A DNA stretch of 35,607 nt, from the NCBI RefSeq assembly GCF_000701665.1, contig NZ_JNJN01000029.1, positions 1 through 35,607 on the forward strand, given 5' to 3'. A model generated the notes under the pieces. That model was not told the DNA's origin. It worked only from the letters and a program-made list of their open reading frames with translations, and made no database searches. Of the stretch, positions 1 to 7,781 are shown one piece after another; position 1 is the first letter of the stretch, and each line of letters begins with the position of its first letter. The position numbers and the translations under genes are program-made. Source of the stretch: Agathobaculum desmolans ATCC 43058. GTDB taxonomy: Bacteria > Bacillota > Clostridia > Oscillospirales > Butyricicoccaceae.

Positions 1-193
1 GGCAAGAGCGATACAAGATACAGTCATTCTTGTCATCCCGAAAGCGCTGCACGAAAACCCGGTGACTTTTGACCTCACGTGAGATTGTGGTAGCGGAACG
101 GTTGAGTTGTTTGGCGATTTCAGCGAAGGACTTTTCATGAACCAGAGCGCGCTCAATAAAGGCACGCTCAGACAGAGATAAATGTTTTGCCAT
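1..193 (-). CDS. IS30-family transposase, N-terminal fragment (cut by window edge)
   Basis: The reverse strand opens with ATG at 193 and stays open to base 1, giving 64 residues beginning MAKHLSLSERAFIERAL. The segment with SFAEIAKQLNRSATTISREV is the helix-turn-helix typical of IS30-family transposases, which bind the element's inverted repeats. A GAAAGGA ribosome site lies about 9 nt upstream of the ATG, and a promoter candidate is at 231-259. The DDE catalytic domain would lie to the left of the window, so intactness cannot be judged. The gene is too short in the window for a standard ORF cutoff. Family assignment rests on the helix-turn-helix only. Confidence 0.75.
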   Translation of the reverse strand, partial: MAKHLSLSERAFIERALVHEKSFAEIAKQLNRSATTISREVKSHRVFVQRFRDDKNDCILYRSC

Positions 194-230
194 AATTGCC
201 GTCCTTTCCGCCGGCGGGCAGTCCAGAACT

Positions 231-259
231 ATTATACAAAACATCTCTGTAAATCTAAA
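231..259 (-). promoter_or_regulatory. Candidate promoter of the IS30-type transposase
   Basis: Read on the minus strand, TTTAGA (254-259) and a perfect TATAAT (231-236) are separated by 17 bp. Transcription would start near 224, about 30 nt before the transposase ATG. A short GC-rich palindrome (CCGCCGGCGG) lies in the leader. Confidence 0.5.
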
Positions 260-309
260 TGCAAGTATTTTGAGCAAGAGTACAAGAAAAACTTGCGTTT
301 AGTTTTTCA

Positions 310-1248
310 ATTAACCTTCTGAAAGAAACAATCGATGTACTAAAAAAAGACCAAGGCATCAACAAGACTCCGTTAAGCAACGGGGAAAAGGCAGTGATTG
401 CTGATGCCTTAAAAACAAAATATCCACTGCTGCTATTGCTCAAAAAGCTTATAATGGCCAAAAGCAGCTATTATTATCAAAAGAAGCGCTTATGCTTTGC
501 AGAAAAACACAAAGATGATTGTCAAGTTGTTACATCCATATTCCGCAATAATAAAGAAAGATACGGGTACCGTAGAATCAAAGTTGTTTTAAATCGAGAA
601 GGCTATATTCTTTCTGAAAAGGTGATTCGCCGAATCATGCGTGAAAAGGGATTGCTTGTGAAGGGCAGAAGTGCAAGAAAATACTGCTCTTACAAAGGAG
701 AAATTAGTCCTGAGGTGCCAAATGTAATTCAGCGAAATTTCAAGGCTGACAAGCCAAACCAGAAATGGCTAACCGATGTAACTGAGTTTTCAATACCAGC
801 AGGAAAGGTATATCTCTCTCCTGTTATCGACTGCTATGATGGTATGCCAGTAGCATGGAATATTAGCTGTAAACCAGATGCACAATTGGTAAATACCATG
901 CTTGATCGTGCAACCCACTCTCTTCCGCAGGACGCACACCCAATTCTTCATTCAGATAGAGGCTGCCATTACCAATGGCCTGGCTGGATTAAGCGGGTCG
1001 AAGATGCTGGGCTCACCAGATCGATGTCGAGGAAAGGATGTTCGCCAGACAATTCAGCTTGTGATGGATTCTTCGGATGGATGAAGAACGAGATGTTCTA
1101 TGGTCGTTCGTGGCAAGGTGTCACACTGGAGAATTTCATGCGGCAAATTGAAGCGTACATGGTTTGGTATCGGGATGAGCGAATTAAGCTATCTCTCGGC
1201 GGATTGAGCCCGGCAGAATTCAGAAGTAAAATGGGGATTGCCATTTAG
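310..1248 (+). pseudogene. IS3-family (IS150 group) transposase, 5'-truncated and probably inactive
   Basis: The reading frame is open from 274. Recognisable IS3 sequence begins near 310 with the end of OrfA (LLKETIDVLKKD) and runs into a nearly complete OrfB. The OrfA helix-turn-helix is missing, so the left end has been lost; sequence before about 310 is unrelated to the family. A GTG at 394 gives a 284-residue ORF but is not the native start. In the integrase core (numbering from GTG 394) the first two catalytic residues are present in WLTDVTEF (D128) and LHSDRGCHY (D188). The third, normally Glu in the SPDNSACEGFFG motif, is Asp here (SACDGFFG, D224). Neighbouring changes in that motif (GWMKN for the usual GRLKN) also suggest decay. 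The right end probably lies shortly after the stop. Confidence 0.8.
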
Positions 1249-1307
1249 TCCAATAAAATGTCCGCAGCCCCTTATCTGTACGCCATCCTTCTGTTCATCT
1301 GAATACA

Positions 1308-1315
1308 TTCCCAAA
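1308..1315. repeat. Left 8-bp target-site duplication of the IS256 element
   Basis: TTCCCAAA, identical to 2673-2680. Removing the element and one copy rejoins the ancestral sequence without a gap. Confidence 0.88.
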
Positions 1316-1343
1316 GACAAGGTACAATAATTTTCGCAAATTG
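1316..1343 (+). repeat. IS256 left terminal inverted repeat
   Basis: 28 bp. The inner 13 bases (1331-1343 region) are identical to the reverse complement of the right end, while the outer 15 bases match only at scattered positions, as is common in IS256 relatives. Confidence 0.8.
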
Positions 1344-1359
1344 AAAAGAAGATAAAAAG

Positions 1360-1433
1360 GGACATGGTTTGCAGCGCTCTGGTAGAATGAAGTCGCGACA
1401 CACCATTCTGAAAGGAGACAGCAAACCATGTCC
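1360..1433 (+). promoter_or_regulatory. Leader hairpin that can mask the IS256 transposase start
   Basis: GGACATGGTTTGC (1360-1372) is a perfect 13-bp inverted repeat of GCAAACCATGTCC (1421-1433). The right arm contains the transposase ATG (1428-1430), and the AAAGGAG ribosome site (1411-1417) lies in the loop. A nested stem AGAATG/CATTCT (1384-1389 and 1404-1409) also fits. A candidate promoter (GGGACA at 1359-1364, 18 bp, TAGAAT at 1383-1388) would start transcription near 1395, after the left arm. Only read-through RNA would then fold and hide the start. The structure is seen in sequence; the function is inferred from the known protection of IS10 and IS50 against outside transcription. Confidence 0.55.
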
Positions 1434-2618
1434 GAGAAGATTGTACAGCTAAACGAAGAAGTAATCAAGGGTCAGCTCAAGGAACTTGTACGCGGCAGCG
1501 TAGAGGAAACACTCAACGAGCTTCTGGAGACCGAGGCAGAGAAGCTGACCCAAGCTGCCCGGTACGAGCGTAACAAGCAGCGCCAAGGCTACCGCAGCGG
1601 CCACTACAGTCGCAACCTTACTACGACTTCTGGAGACGTTACTCTCAAGGTGCCAAAACTCAAGGGAATCTCCTTCGAGACTGCTATTATTGAGCGGTAT
1701 CGCCGCCGGGAGAGCAGTGTAGAAGAGGCTCTTATTGAAATGTACCTGGCCGGCGTATCTGTCCGGCGTGTGGAGGATATTACTGAGGCCCTGTGGGGTA
1801 GCAAAGTCTCTCCTTCTACCATCAGTGAGTTGAACAAGAAAGCATATGTCCACATTGAGGATTGGCGGAACCGTCCTTTGCAAGGTGGGCGGTATCCGTA
1901 TGTCTATGTGGATGGGATCTACCTGCGCCGCAACTGGGGCGGAGAGTTTGAGAATGTGGCCATTCTGGTGGCGATTGCGGTCAATGAGGATGGATATCGT
2001 GAGGTTCTGGGTGCCGCTGAGGGTATGAAAGAAGACAAGTCCAGCTGGGTCAGTTTCTTTCAGTGGCTGCGTGGCCGTGGCCTAGACGGCGTAAAACTCA
2101 TCGTTGGCGACAAGTGTCTTGGTATGCTGGAAGCCGTGGGAGAGGTGTATCCTGAGGCCAAATACCAGCGGTGTACCGTCCACTTCTACCGCAATGTGTT
2201 CTCCGTTACGCCTCGCTCCAAGGTGAAGCTGGTGGCCAAGATGCTCAAGGCGATCCACGCCCAGGAGCGCAAGAAAGCCGCCCGTGAAAAGGCCAAAGCC
2301 GTGGTAGAAGAACTGCGTGCTATGAAACTGAAGGAAGGCGCCAAGAAGGCGGGGGATGGCATTGAGGAGACACTTACCTATTGCGATTTCCCCAGCGAAC
2401 ACTGGACTCGCATCCGCACTAATAATGTCATTGAGAGGCTGAACCGGGAGATCCGTCGCCGCACCCGCGTGGTAGGCAGTTTCCCGGACGGTAACTCTGC
2501 CCTTATGCTGGTCTGTGCCCGGCTGCGCCATGTGGCCGGTACCCAGTGGGGCAACAAGAAGTACATGAACATGAAGCACCTGAAGGCGACCCTTGAGGAT
2601 ACCTCCATTGCTGGATGA
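1428..2618 (+). CDS. IS256-family (mutator-type) transposase
   Basis: 396 residues, normal for the family (about 390-410). The DDE triad can be placed at D162 (YVDGIYLR), D228 (VGDKCLGM) and E336 (RTNNVIERLNREIRRRTRVV). The C-terminal segment and its mutator signature are complete, so the enzyme looks active. The ribosome site AAAGGAG is 10 nt before the ATG, and the ATG lies in one arm of a leader hairpin. The gene is the sole passenger of the element at 1316-2672. Codon use is more GC-rich than in the adjacent IS3 remnant, in keeping with a separate origin. Confidence 0.95.
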   Translation: MSEKIVQLNEEVIKGQLKELVRGSVEETLNELLETEAEKLTQAARYERNKQRQGYRSGHYSRNLTTTSGDVTLKVPKLKGISFETAIIERYRRRESSVEEALIEMYLAGVSVRRVEDITEALWGSKVSPSTISELNKKAYVHIEDWRNRPLQGGRYPYVYVDGIYLRRNWGGEFENVAILVAIAVNEDGYREVLGAAEGMKEDKSSWVSFFQWLRGRGLDGVKLIVGDKCLGMLEAVGEVYPEAKYQRCTVHFYRNVFSVTPRSKVKLVAKMLKAIHAQERKKAAREKAKAVVEELRAMKLKEGAKKAGDGIEETLTYCDFPSEHWTRIRTNNVIERLNREIRRRTRVVGSFPDGNSALMLVCARLRHVAGTQWGNKKYMNMKHLKATLEDTSIAG

Positions 2619-2644
2619 CTTCATTCACGCCAGGGGCTGCAAAC

Positions 2645-2672
2645 CAATTTGCGAAAAACTCTTGACACTACC
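2645..2672 (-). repeat. IS256 right terminal inverted repeat
   Basis: Reverse complement partner of 1316-1343. It begins 26 bases after the transposase stop codon and ends exactly where the TTCCCAAA duplication starts. Confidence 0.8.
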
Positions 2673-2680
2673 TTCCCAAA
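2673..2680. repeat. Right 8-bp target-site duplication of the IS256 element
   Basis: TTCCCAAA, identical to 1308-1315 and directly abutting the right inverted repeat. Confidence 0.88.
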
Positions 2681-3078
2681 TCTCCTTTTCTGCATGTATT
2701 CAATCCAACTTTTTGTCCTCACCCCCCTACCTCAGGACAATGCGAAAGGGCTTGCCGCCTGCAATACACCGACAGCACGCCCTTTCAGCTGCTTAAACAA
2801 TTTTCACTTTCCAATATTGTCTAACTTTTTGGGGGCACTTCACCTACAGGCTGCTGGCCGGGAAAAATTTATACTTTTTCACTGCCCTCTTGACAGGTAG
2901 CGGTTCATAGTATACGCGACTCATCTTTACTATACGGGAGTATTCTTTCATATTAGAGAGCCGACCGCAAGCCGGGGTAGGATTTGACGCTTACTCGCTT
3001 GCTAGGTCATTTACATTCTCAATAGCTTATTCAAGAGGAGTATGTAGCAGAAAGCCTATGAAAATATCATTCCATTCG
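2681..3078. other. Gene-poor stretch between IS256 and the polysaccharide operon
   Basis: No convincing gene on either strand. It holds a possible hairpin with arms GAAAGGGC (2744-2751) and GCCCTTTC (2779-2786), long loop and no clear T-run, so it is a weak terminator candidate. It also contains a near-consensus TTGACA (2890-2895) without a well-spaced -10. A 14-bp string at 2982-2995 recurs inverted at 35512-35525. The transcript entering from 3079 has no obvious intrinsic terminator here. Confidence 0.5.
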
Positions 3079-4575
3079 TTATGACTCGGTCTGCAATCGC
3101 ACACTTCTATTTCCGTAATAGTGCGCCATTTCAACATTCTTCCAGTCCGTCGGATCCTCGGTAATATCCAAATAAGTCAGCACCCACGGCTTCGCCGTTA
3201 ATGCAGGCAATACCACATCTTCGTCTGGCGCATTGCGGCAGATTTCTGCACGCTCCAGCATCTGTGCATGATATGCCTGCGCTTCTCCTGTCGCCAGCGA
3301 ATACGCTGCGCTCAAACCCGCGGGCATCCGTTCAAAAGCAAGACCGCCATCCTCGCCTTTGCCAACCGCAATCTGTCCGCCGCACGCCAGCGCGAACAAC
3401 AGACAAAAGGCTGTAAAGACTGTGCCAAAGCGTTTTTCATATAGCATACCGATGCGTTGACCCAGCGGCTTGTCCGCAAACCGATGCGAAAACCACCCCA
3501 TCAAATAGAACATCGCCCACAGCACGACCGGATAATAGCTGAAATAGATCAGATTGATGTTGCGCTCCGGAATCGCAAAGCCCAAAGCGTAAAAGCAAGG
3601 CATCCCAAGCGCCGCATATAATCCAAACAGCAACACCATCGCCCACACCGGATGCGAAAAATCAAACTCGCTCTTTTTCGCCAAGCGGTATACCAACGGT
3701 GCAATAAAAATCCACATCAGCAGCACCGGCACCGTGGTCGCATTTGCCATGCTGTATACTGCATAGATTACAGACACAACGAAGCCCTTTATCACGCTTG
3801 CCTCTCCAACGGTTTCCTGCCGCATGCCATTGCCCGGCGCAAGAACACTGACGAGCAGTGCTGCTGTCAGCAGCACAAGCACAATCAAACTAAACGCTGC
3901 ATTCTGTCGTTGCCTTTTCCAAAACAGATAGACCACCAAAAGGAACAGCAACATGACGGAAACCAGTGCAATGGAGTAATTGCTACCACCGACAATCGGT
4001 GCCAGCAAAAGCGCCGGCACAAAGCACAGAAGACGCCTGCGTAGCATATCATGCCGCACCATTTGCAGCATCAAGCCATCCATCCACAGGCCGATCGCAT
4101 AAAAAAAAGTGTAGGGAAACGCACCCGGGTGCCAGTAAAGCCCTTCGACAGGCTCATACATATATTGCACTGCCAGAAAAACCAACAGTAATGACACTAT
4201 CCATCGAACATTCGCCGTTGCGCCCATATATGTTTTTAAAATCACTCGCATTAAATACAGCAGGCAGAGAAGTAGTACGGTCAAAACGATCACAGCGGTC
4301 AGGCCGTAATATTGTTCTCCAAAACTGGCGGGTTGAATATCCGCTAAAACATAAGAGAAGTTGCCCTGCCAATTCCAAAAACGGTTGACTACGTTATCCC
4401 ATGCCGCCTGCCATGTAGCCAACACCGAATGAGTCTGTTGCCATGCAACGCCCGTCATTCCCAAATGCATGAAATCATCGGCTGTCGGAACCGCATATTG
4501 CGCGATCCAGTAAAGCGGAACAAACGATACCCCGACAATCACCGCCAATACCTTAGCGCATCGTGTTTTTATCAT
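3079..4575 (-). CDS. Polytopic membrane protein, DUF6056/GT-C-like (probable lipid-linked sugar transferase)
   Basis: About 498 residues with roughly a dozen hydrophobic segments. Near the N-terminus, after the first membrane helix, is the acidic pair in VPTADDFMH (about residues 30-38), as in GT-C enzymes where the first outside loop carries catalytic Asp residues. It resembles the DUF6056 family found beside gtrA/gtrB. The soluble tail ends near NVEMAHYYGNRSVR. By context it would take a sugar from the polyprenyl phosphate made by GtrB and add it to the polymer on the outer face of the membrane. An upstream GTG at 4587 is possible; I prefer ATG 4575, which overlaps gtrB by 23 bases. It is the last gene of the operon. 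Family membership is moderately sure, activity inferred. Confidence 0.65.
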   Translation of the reverse strand: MIKTRCAKVLAVIVGVSFVPLYWIAQYAVPTADDFMHLGMTGVAWQQTHSVLATWQAAWDNVVNRFWNWQGNFSYVLADIQPASFGEQYYGLTAVIVLTVLLLCLLYLMRVILKTYMGATANVRWIVSLLLVFLAVQYMYEPVEGLYWHPGAFPYTFFYAIGLWMDGLMLQMVRHDMLRRRLLCFVPALLLAPIVGGSNYSIALVSVMLLFLLVVYLFWKRQRQNAAFSLIVLVLLTAALLVSVLAPGNGMRQETVGEASVIKGFVVSVIYAVYSMANATTVPVLLMWIFIAPLVYRLAKKSEFDFSHPVWAMVLLFGLYAALGMPCFYALGFAIPERNINLIYFSYYPVVLWAMFYLMGWFSHRFADKPLGQRIGMLYEKRFGTVFTAFCLLFALACGGQIAVGKGEDGGLAFERMPAGLSAAYSLATGEAQAYHAQMLERAEICRNAPDEDVVLPALTAKPWVLTYLDITEDPTDWKNVEMAHYYGNRSVRLQTES

Positions 4576-5542
4576 CCATCTCACCAATCACTGCAGTTTT
4601 GTTCTGATTTGCAAAATTGATTCGCTCCGATTCGATCACCAAGGGACGATTGATAACACGACTATTCATACTCATAATGTACTCCCCCAGCAGACCAATG
4701 AAAAACAACTGCAAACCACCAAAGAAGAACACACCAATAAGAATCGGCGCATTACCTGCCACAAACTTATCCCAAAAAAGTAGTTTCTGAATCAGATAAA
4801 ACAATGCAATCAAAAAACTCAAACCTGAGATCAAAAAACCGCCGAAAGTCGCGGCACGCAAACCACCTTTGGTATAGCTGGTAAAACTGAGCATAGCCGC
4901 ATCGAATAGGGAAAAAAAGTTGTTTGATGTTTTCCCTGCTCGCCTTTTCTGCTGCTCATAGGGTATCTCCAGATGATCTGGCGCATATTCTGCCACGATG
5001 CCGCGCAGAAACGGGGTTGGATCGTGCAAGTTACGCAGAACCTCGATAAAACTCTTATCATAAAGCCCAAAACCCGTAAAGTGCTCGATCTGTTCTACCG
5101 AACTCATTGCACGGATAGTCTTATAATATATGCTCCGCAGCCAGTATATCAAATGGTTTTCCTTACTGGTCGTCTTGATCATACTAATAACCTTATGTCC
5201 CTTTTCCCATTCGTGTACCATTTTAGGAATCAATTCGACCGGGTCCTGAAAGTCGCAGCACAGCAAAATGGTACAGTCACCTGTGGTTTGGCACATGCCA
5301 TAATAGGGACTGTTGAATTGACCAAAATTTTTCATATTGAAAATCGCCTTGACATCAGGATCTTCTGCACACAATTCCCGCAGAAGGCACCGTGTATTAT
5401 CCTTGGACTTATTGTCAATAAACAATATCTCATACTGATACTGTGGCAGTTCTTCACGCAACACCTTACGCACAGCATCGCAGATTGGTCTGACGTTCTC
5501 CTCTTCATTATAACAGGGAATCACAATCGAAATGGTTTTCAT
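4553..5542 (-). CDS. gtrB: GtrB-like polyprenyl-phosphate glycosyltransferase (GT2)
   Basis: 329 residues. An N-terminal GT2 domain begins ISIVIPCYNEEENV and has the nucleotide-binding CCDFQDPVELI motif near residues 95-105. Two strong membrane helices follow near the C-terminus (about 225-300, including LISGLSFLIALFYLI and IGVFFFGGLQLFFIGLLG). This is the architecture of bactoprenol glucosyltransferases (GtrB, DPM1-like), which move a sugar from a nucleotide donor to undecaprenyl phosphate on the cytoplasmic face. ATG 5542 is preferred over GTG 5551 because AGGGTG lies 8 nt upstream. It is preceded by gtrA and overlaps the following membrane protein, forming a gtrA-gtrB-transferase trio. The sugar used is not known from sequence. 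Confidence 0.88.
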   Translation of the reverse strand: MKTISIVIPCYNEEENVRPICDAVRKVLREELPQYQYEILFIDNKSKDNTRCLLRELCAEDPDVKAIFNMKNFGQFNSPYYGMCQTTGDCTILLCCDFQDPVELIPKMVHEWEKGHKVISMIKTTSKENHLIYWLRSIYYKTIRAMSSVEQIEHFTGFGLYDKSFIEVLRNLHDPTPFLRGIVAEYAPDHLEIPYEQQKRRAGKTSNNFFSLFDAAMLSFTSYTKGGLRAATFGGFLISGLSFLIALFYLIQKLLFWDKFVAGNAPILIGVFFFGGLQLFFIGLLGEYIMSMNSRVINRPLVIESERINFANQNKTAVIGEMDDKNTMR

Positions 5543-5557
5543 TTTATACACCCTAAC

Positions 5558-5959
5558 TTATTGAAACGCCCAAAATTTATTGAGCAGAAAATTCAGCGGG
5601 ATCGTAACGAGCAGATTAACAAGCGGACTGATAATCGATGACCATCCCCAGATATCAACTTCCAAATACAGCAATAATGTGCTCAAGAGAAAAGTGGCAC
5701 CATAGCTTAGATATATCTTCCCCAATTTCCTGAGCATAGACCACACATCGGTCTGATCATCCGTAAACACATATTTATTATTCCAATAGAACGCATTGGC
5801 CACACTTACAACCCAACCGACAACATTACCCAACAGATACCACGCCGGATTGATCCACAGGACAACATAATATACGGCAAGTGAAACTAGCGTATTAGAC
5901 ACGCCAACAATCCCAAATTTGATAAATTGCAGCACTACACTTCGGCTAACTTTTTTCAT
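5558..5959 (-). CDS. gtrA: GtrA-family membrane protein (candidate flippase)
   Basis: 133 residues with four membrane helices and the family N-terminal signature FIKFGIVGVSNTLVSL. GtrA proteins are thought to flip polyprenyl-phosphate-linked sugars across the cytoplasmic membrane for the external transferase. The ATG overlaps the stop of the upstream SDR gene by 4 bases (ATGA), and gtrB begins 15 bases after the stop, so the genes are almost certainly co-translated. Size and topology are typical of the family. Confidence 0.88.
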   Translation of the reverse strand: MKKVSRSVVLQFIKFGIVGVSNTLVSLAVYYVVLWINPAWYLLGNVVGWVVSVANAFYWNNKYVFTDDQTDVWSMLRKLGKIYLSYGATFLLSTLLLYLEVDIWGWSSIISPLVNLLVTIPLNFLLNKFWAFQ

Positions 5960-6855
5960 CCGCGATTCTCCTGTTGCAACGCCCGCAAAACCACACGAAT
6001 GCCATCAGCAAAACAAGTCTTAGGCGTCCACTGCAGTTCGGTTTTCAGTTTTGTAACATCCGGCCAAAGCGACACCATTCCGCTTTTCTGATAAGGAATC
6101 GCTCCAAACTGCAAATCACTATGAGTTCCTGTAATCTTCGCCATCTCCAGAACATAATCCTTCAACTGGCGCACGTCGCCGCTACCAAAATTATAAACGC
6201 CATTGGCGCATTTTAGTGTTCCCAGTTTCACCAATGCGTCAACCGCATCGTCGATATATAGAAAATCCCACATCTGCACACCTGCGGTCAAGCGGCACGG
6301 TTGATTTTCTAACATCGCCGTAAGCGTACTGATAACCATCGTACCCGCAAAATCACCCGGCCCATACAAACTGAAAAAGCGTGGCTCCTTATACGCCACC
6401 CCCGCTTTTTCGCAGGCTGTCTGTACCTGCTCGTAAAACGCCAATTTTGCTTTACCGTATTCTGTGTTGGGGGCGCAAGGAGTTTGCTCCGTGATTTGAT
6501 CAGTGCAGGGACCATATTCCGCCTGCGATCCTGCCGTAATGACGCATTCACAGCCCGCTTCCAGCATGGCATGCAGGCCGTTGACCGAACAGCGAAGGTT
6601 GTCATCTTGGCGGGCGCGATCCATCCGTGTCCTGCCTCGCGTACCGCTCCATGCAAGATGGAAAAAGCAGTCGCAGCCCCCCGTCAGCTCACCCAATCGA
6701 TGGTACTCCTCCATCGGCAGATAGAGCTGCGTCATACCTTCATCGCACGGAAACGGTCTGCGCGAAACCTGCACAATATCCCATCCCTCTCGGCGCAAAG
6801 CATCGGACAGCTTTTTCCCGATAAAACTATTAGCACCTGTGATAACAACTTTCAC
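5956..6855 (-). CDS. Extended SDR (NAD-dependent epimerase/dehydratase), likely CDP-deoxysugar reductase
   Basis: 299 residues. The N-terminal Rossmann motif is TGANSFIG (residues 6-13). The active-site Ser is around 110 (ITAGSQAEYG) and the catalytic pair is Y133/K137 (TEYGKAKL). The fold and length fit RfbJ/abequose-synthase-type reductases acting on CDP-4-keto-3,6-dideoxyhexoses, or YerF-like reductases acting on a branched side chain. It starts with GTG overlapping the transketolase stop by 4 bases (GTGA) and overlaps gtrA by 4 bases, tying it to the rfbFGH-transketolase block. Being the only reductase after RfbH, it probably performs the last step of that sugar. Substrate cannot be read from the sequence. 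Confidence 0.75.
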   Translation of the reverse strand: MKVVITGANSFIGKKLSDALRREGWDIVQVSRRPFPCDEGMTQLYLPMEEYHRLGELTGGCDCFFHLAWSGTRGRTRMDRARQDDNLRCSVNGLHAMLEAGCECVITAGSQAEYGPCTDQITEQTPCAPNTEYGKAKLAFYEQVQTACEKAGVAYKEPRFFSLYGPGDFAGTMVISTLTAMLENQPCRLTAGVQMWDFLYIDDAVDALVKLGTLKCANGVYNFGSGDVRQLKDYVLEMAKITGTHSDLQFGAIPYQKSGMVSLWPDVTKLKTELQWTPKTCFADGIRVVLRALQQENRG

Positions 6856-7781
6856 GATCGCATCCCCATTACTGTTAAAATCTTTTCCTCAATTTTTTGC
6901 GCGCTAAGGCCGTAGTAATCACGCAAATAATCATGGCTTCCCACAATGCTAGAATATTGATCCTGCATACCAATCCGAAACAGACGCGCGCGATTGTCTG
7001 GCATTGAGGCTAACACTTCAGCAACTGCGCTGCCCAATCCGCCAATCACATTATGTTCTTCTACCGTAAACACCCATTTATACTGCTTCCCACAATTCCA
7101 AACAACCTGCTCATCAATTGGTTTAATGGATAAAATGCTATTGACTTTAACAGATACACCTTTTTTACCTAGTGCATCTGCCGCTGTTATGACCTCTGAC
7201 AAAATTGCCCCTGTCGCGAAAATACATGCATCCGATCCATCTTTGATTTCTTGTGCATCATATACATTTTCAACCGGCATATCCGCATGAATATTCTGCT
7301 CTCTTCCCTTACCTAAGCGGACATAGGCTGGTCCCTTCAAGCGATGAACTTCCTCCAAAACTGCAATTGCCTCCTGCGGATCAGCAGGTGAAAACACCTT
7401 CATATTAGGCAAAGCGCACATAATTGCAATATCCTCTGTTGCATGATGGCTCATGCCCAATTGACCATAGGATAAACCTGCTCCAACAGATACAACCTTA
7501 ACATTTGCATTATGATAGCAAACATCATTTCGAATTTGTTCAAGGCATCTCATCGTCGGAAAATTACCAATGGAATAAATGTATACCGAATTTCCTTCCA
7601 GAGCAATTCCTGCAGCAACAGCCACCATATTTTGTTCACTTATTCCCGCATTGATAAAACGTTCTGGAAATTTCTGAGCAAACCCATCCAATACACCAAA
7701 TCCTAAATCACCTGTCATAAGAAACAGATGATCATCGTTTTCCGCCAGTTTTTCCAGCCCGGATACAAAAGTATTACGCAT
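6852..7781 (-). CDS. Transketolase-like enzyme, C-terminal half (pyrimidine-binding and C domains)
   Basis: 309 residues from ATG 7781, which overlaps the N-terminal-half gene by 8 bases; the open frame extends upstream but only over the neighbour. It begins MRNTFVSGLEKLAEND, contains the Glu that activates thiamine pyrophosphate in NAGISEQNMVAVAAGIA, and carries the transketolase C-terminal domain (LSIKPIDEQ to about residue 290). With the upstream gene it forms a two-chain transketolase, an arrangement common in bacteria and archaea. Here it sits directly after rfbH and before an SDR, with no pentose-phosphate genes, so a role in polysaccharide sugar synthesis (transfer of a two-carbon ketol unit) is more likely than housekeeping. 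Confidence 0.82.
   Translation of the reverse strand: MRNTFVSGLEKLAENDDHLFLMTGDLGFGVLDGFAQKFPERFINAGISEQNMVAVAAGIALEGNSVYIYSIGNFPTMRCLEQIRNDVCYHNANVKVVSVGAGLSYGQLGMSHHATEDIAIMCALPNMKVFSPADPQEAIAVLEEVHRLKGPAYVRLGKGREQNIHADMPVENVYDAQEIKDGSDACIFATGAILSEVITAADALGKKGVSVKVNSILSIKPIDEQVVWNCGKQYKWVFTVEEHNVIGGLGSAVAEVLASMPDNRARLFRIGMQDQYSSIVGSHDYLRDYYGLSAQKIEEKILTVMGMRS

Larger units (their letters stand above)
1316..2672 (+). mobile_element. Complete IS256-family insertion sequence
   Basis: A 1357-bp element bounded by 28-bp imperfect inverted repeats (1316-1343 and 2645-2672) whose inner 13 bases, TTTTCGCAAATTG, match exactly. It is flanked by a perfect 8-bp direct duplication TTCCCAAA (1308-1315 and 2673-2680), the size expected for IS256-family transposition. 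One uninterrupted transposase gene fills the interior. Intact ends, target duplication and gene together imply a recent insertion. The element landed just right of the IS3 remnant. Confidence 0.92.

Noticed and set aside
2593-2900. Short plus-strand ORFs across the right end of the IS256 element.
   Set aside because: They cross the inverted repeat and target duplication and have no ribosome sites or recognisable content.
2982-2995. A 14-bp string repeated inverted at 35512-35525, at first read as paired ends of a large mobile element.
   Set aside because: A few 14-bp matches are expected by chance in 35 kb counting both strands, and the flanks do not extend the match convincingly.
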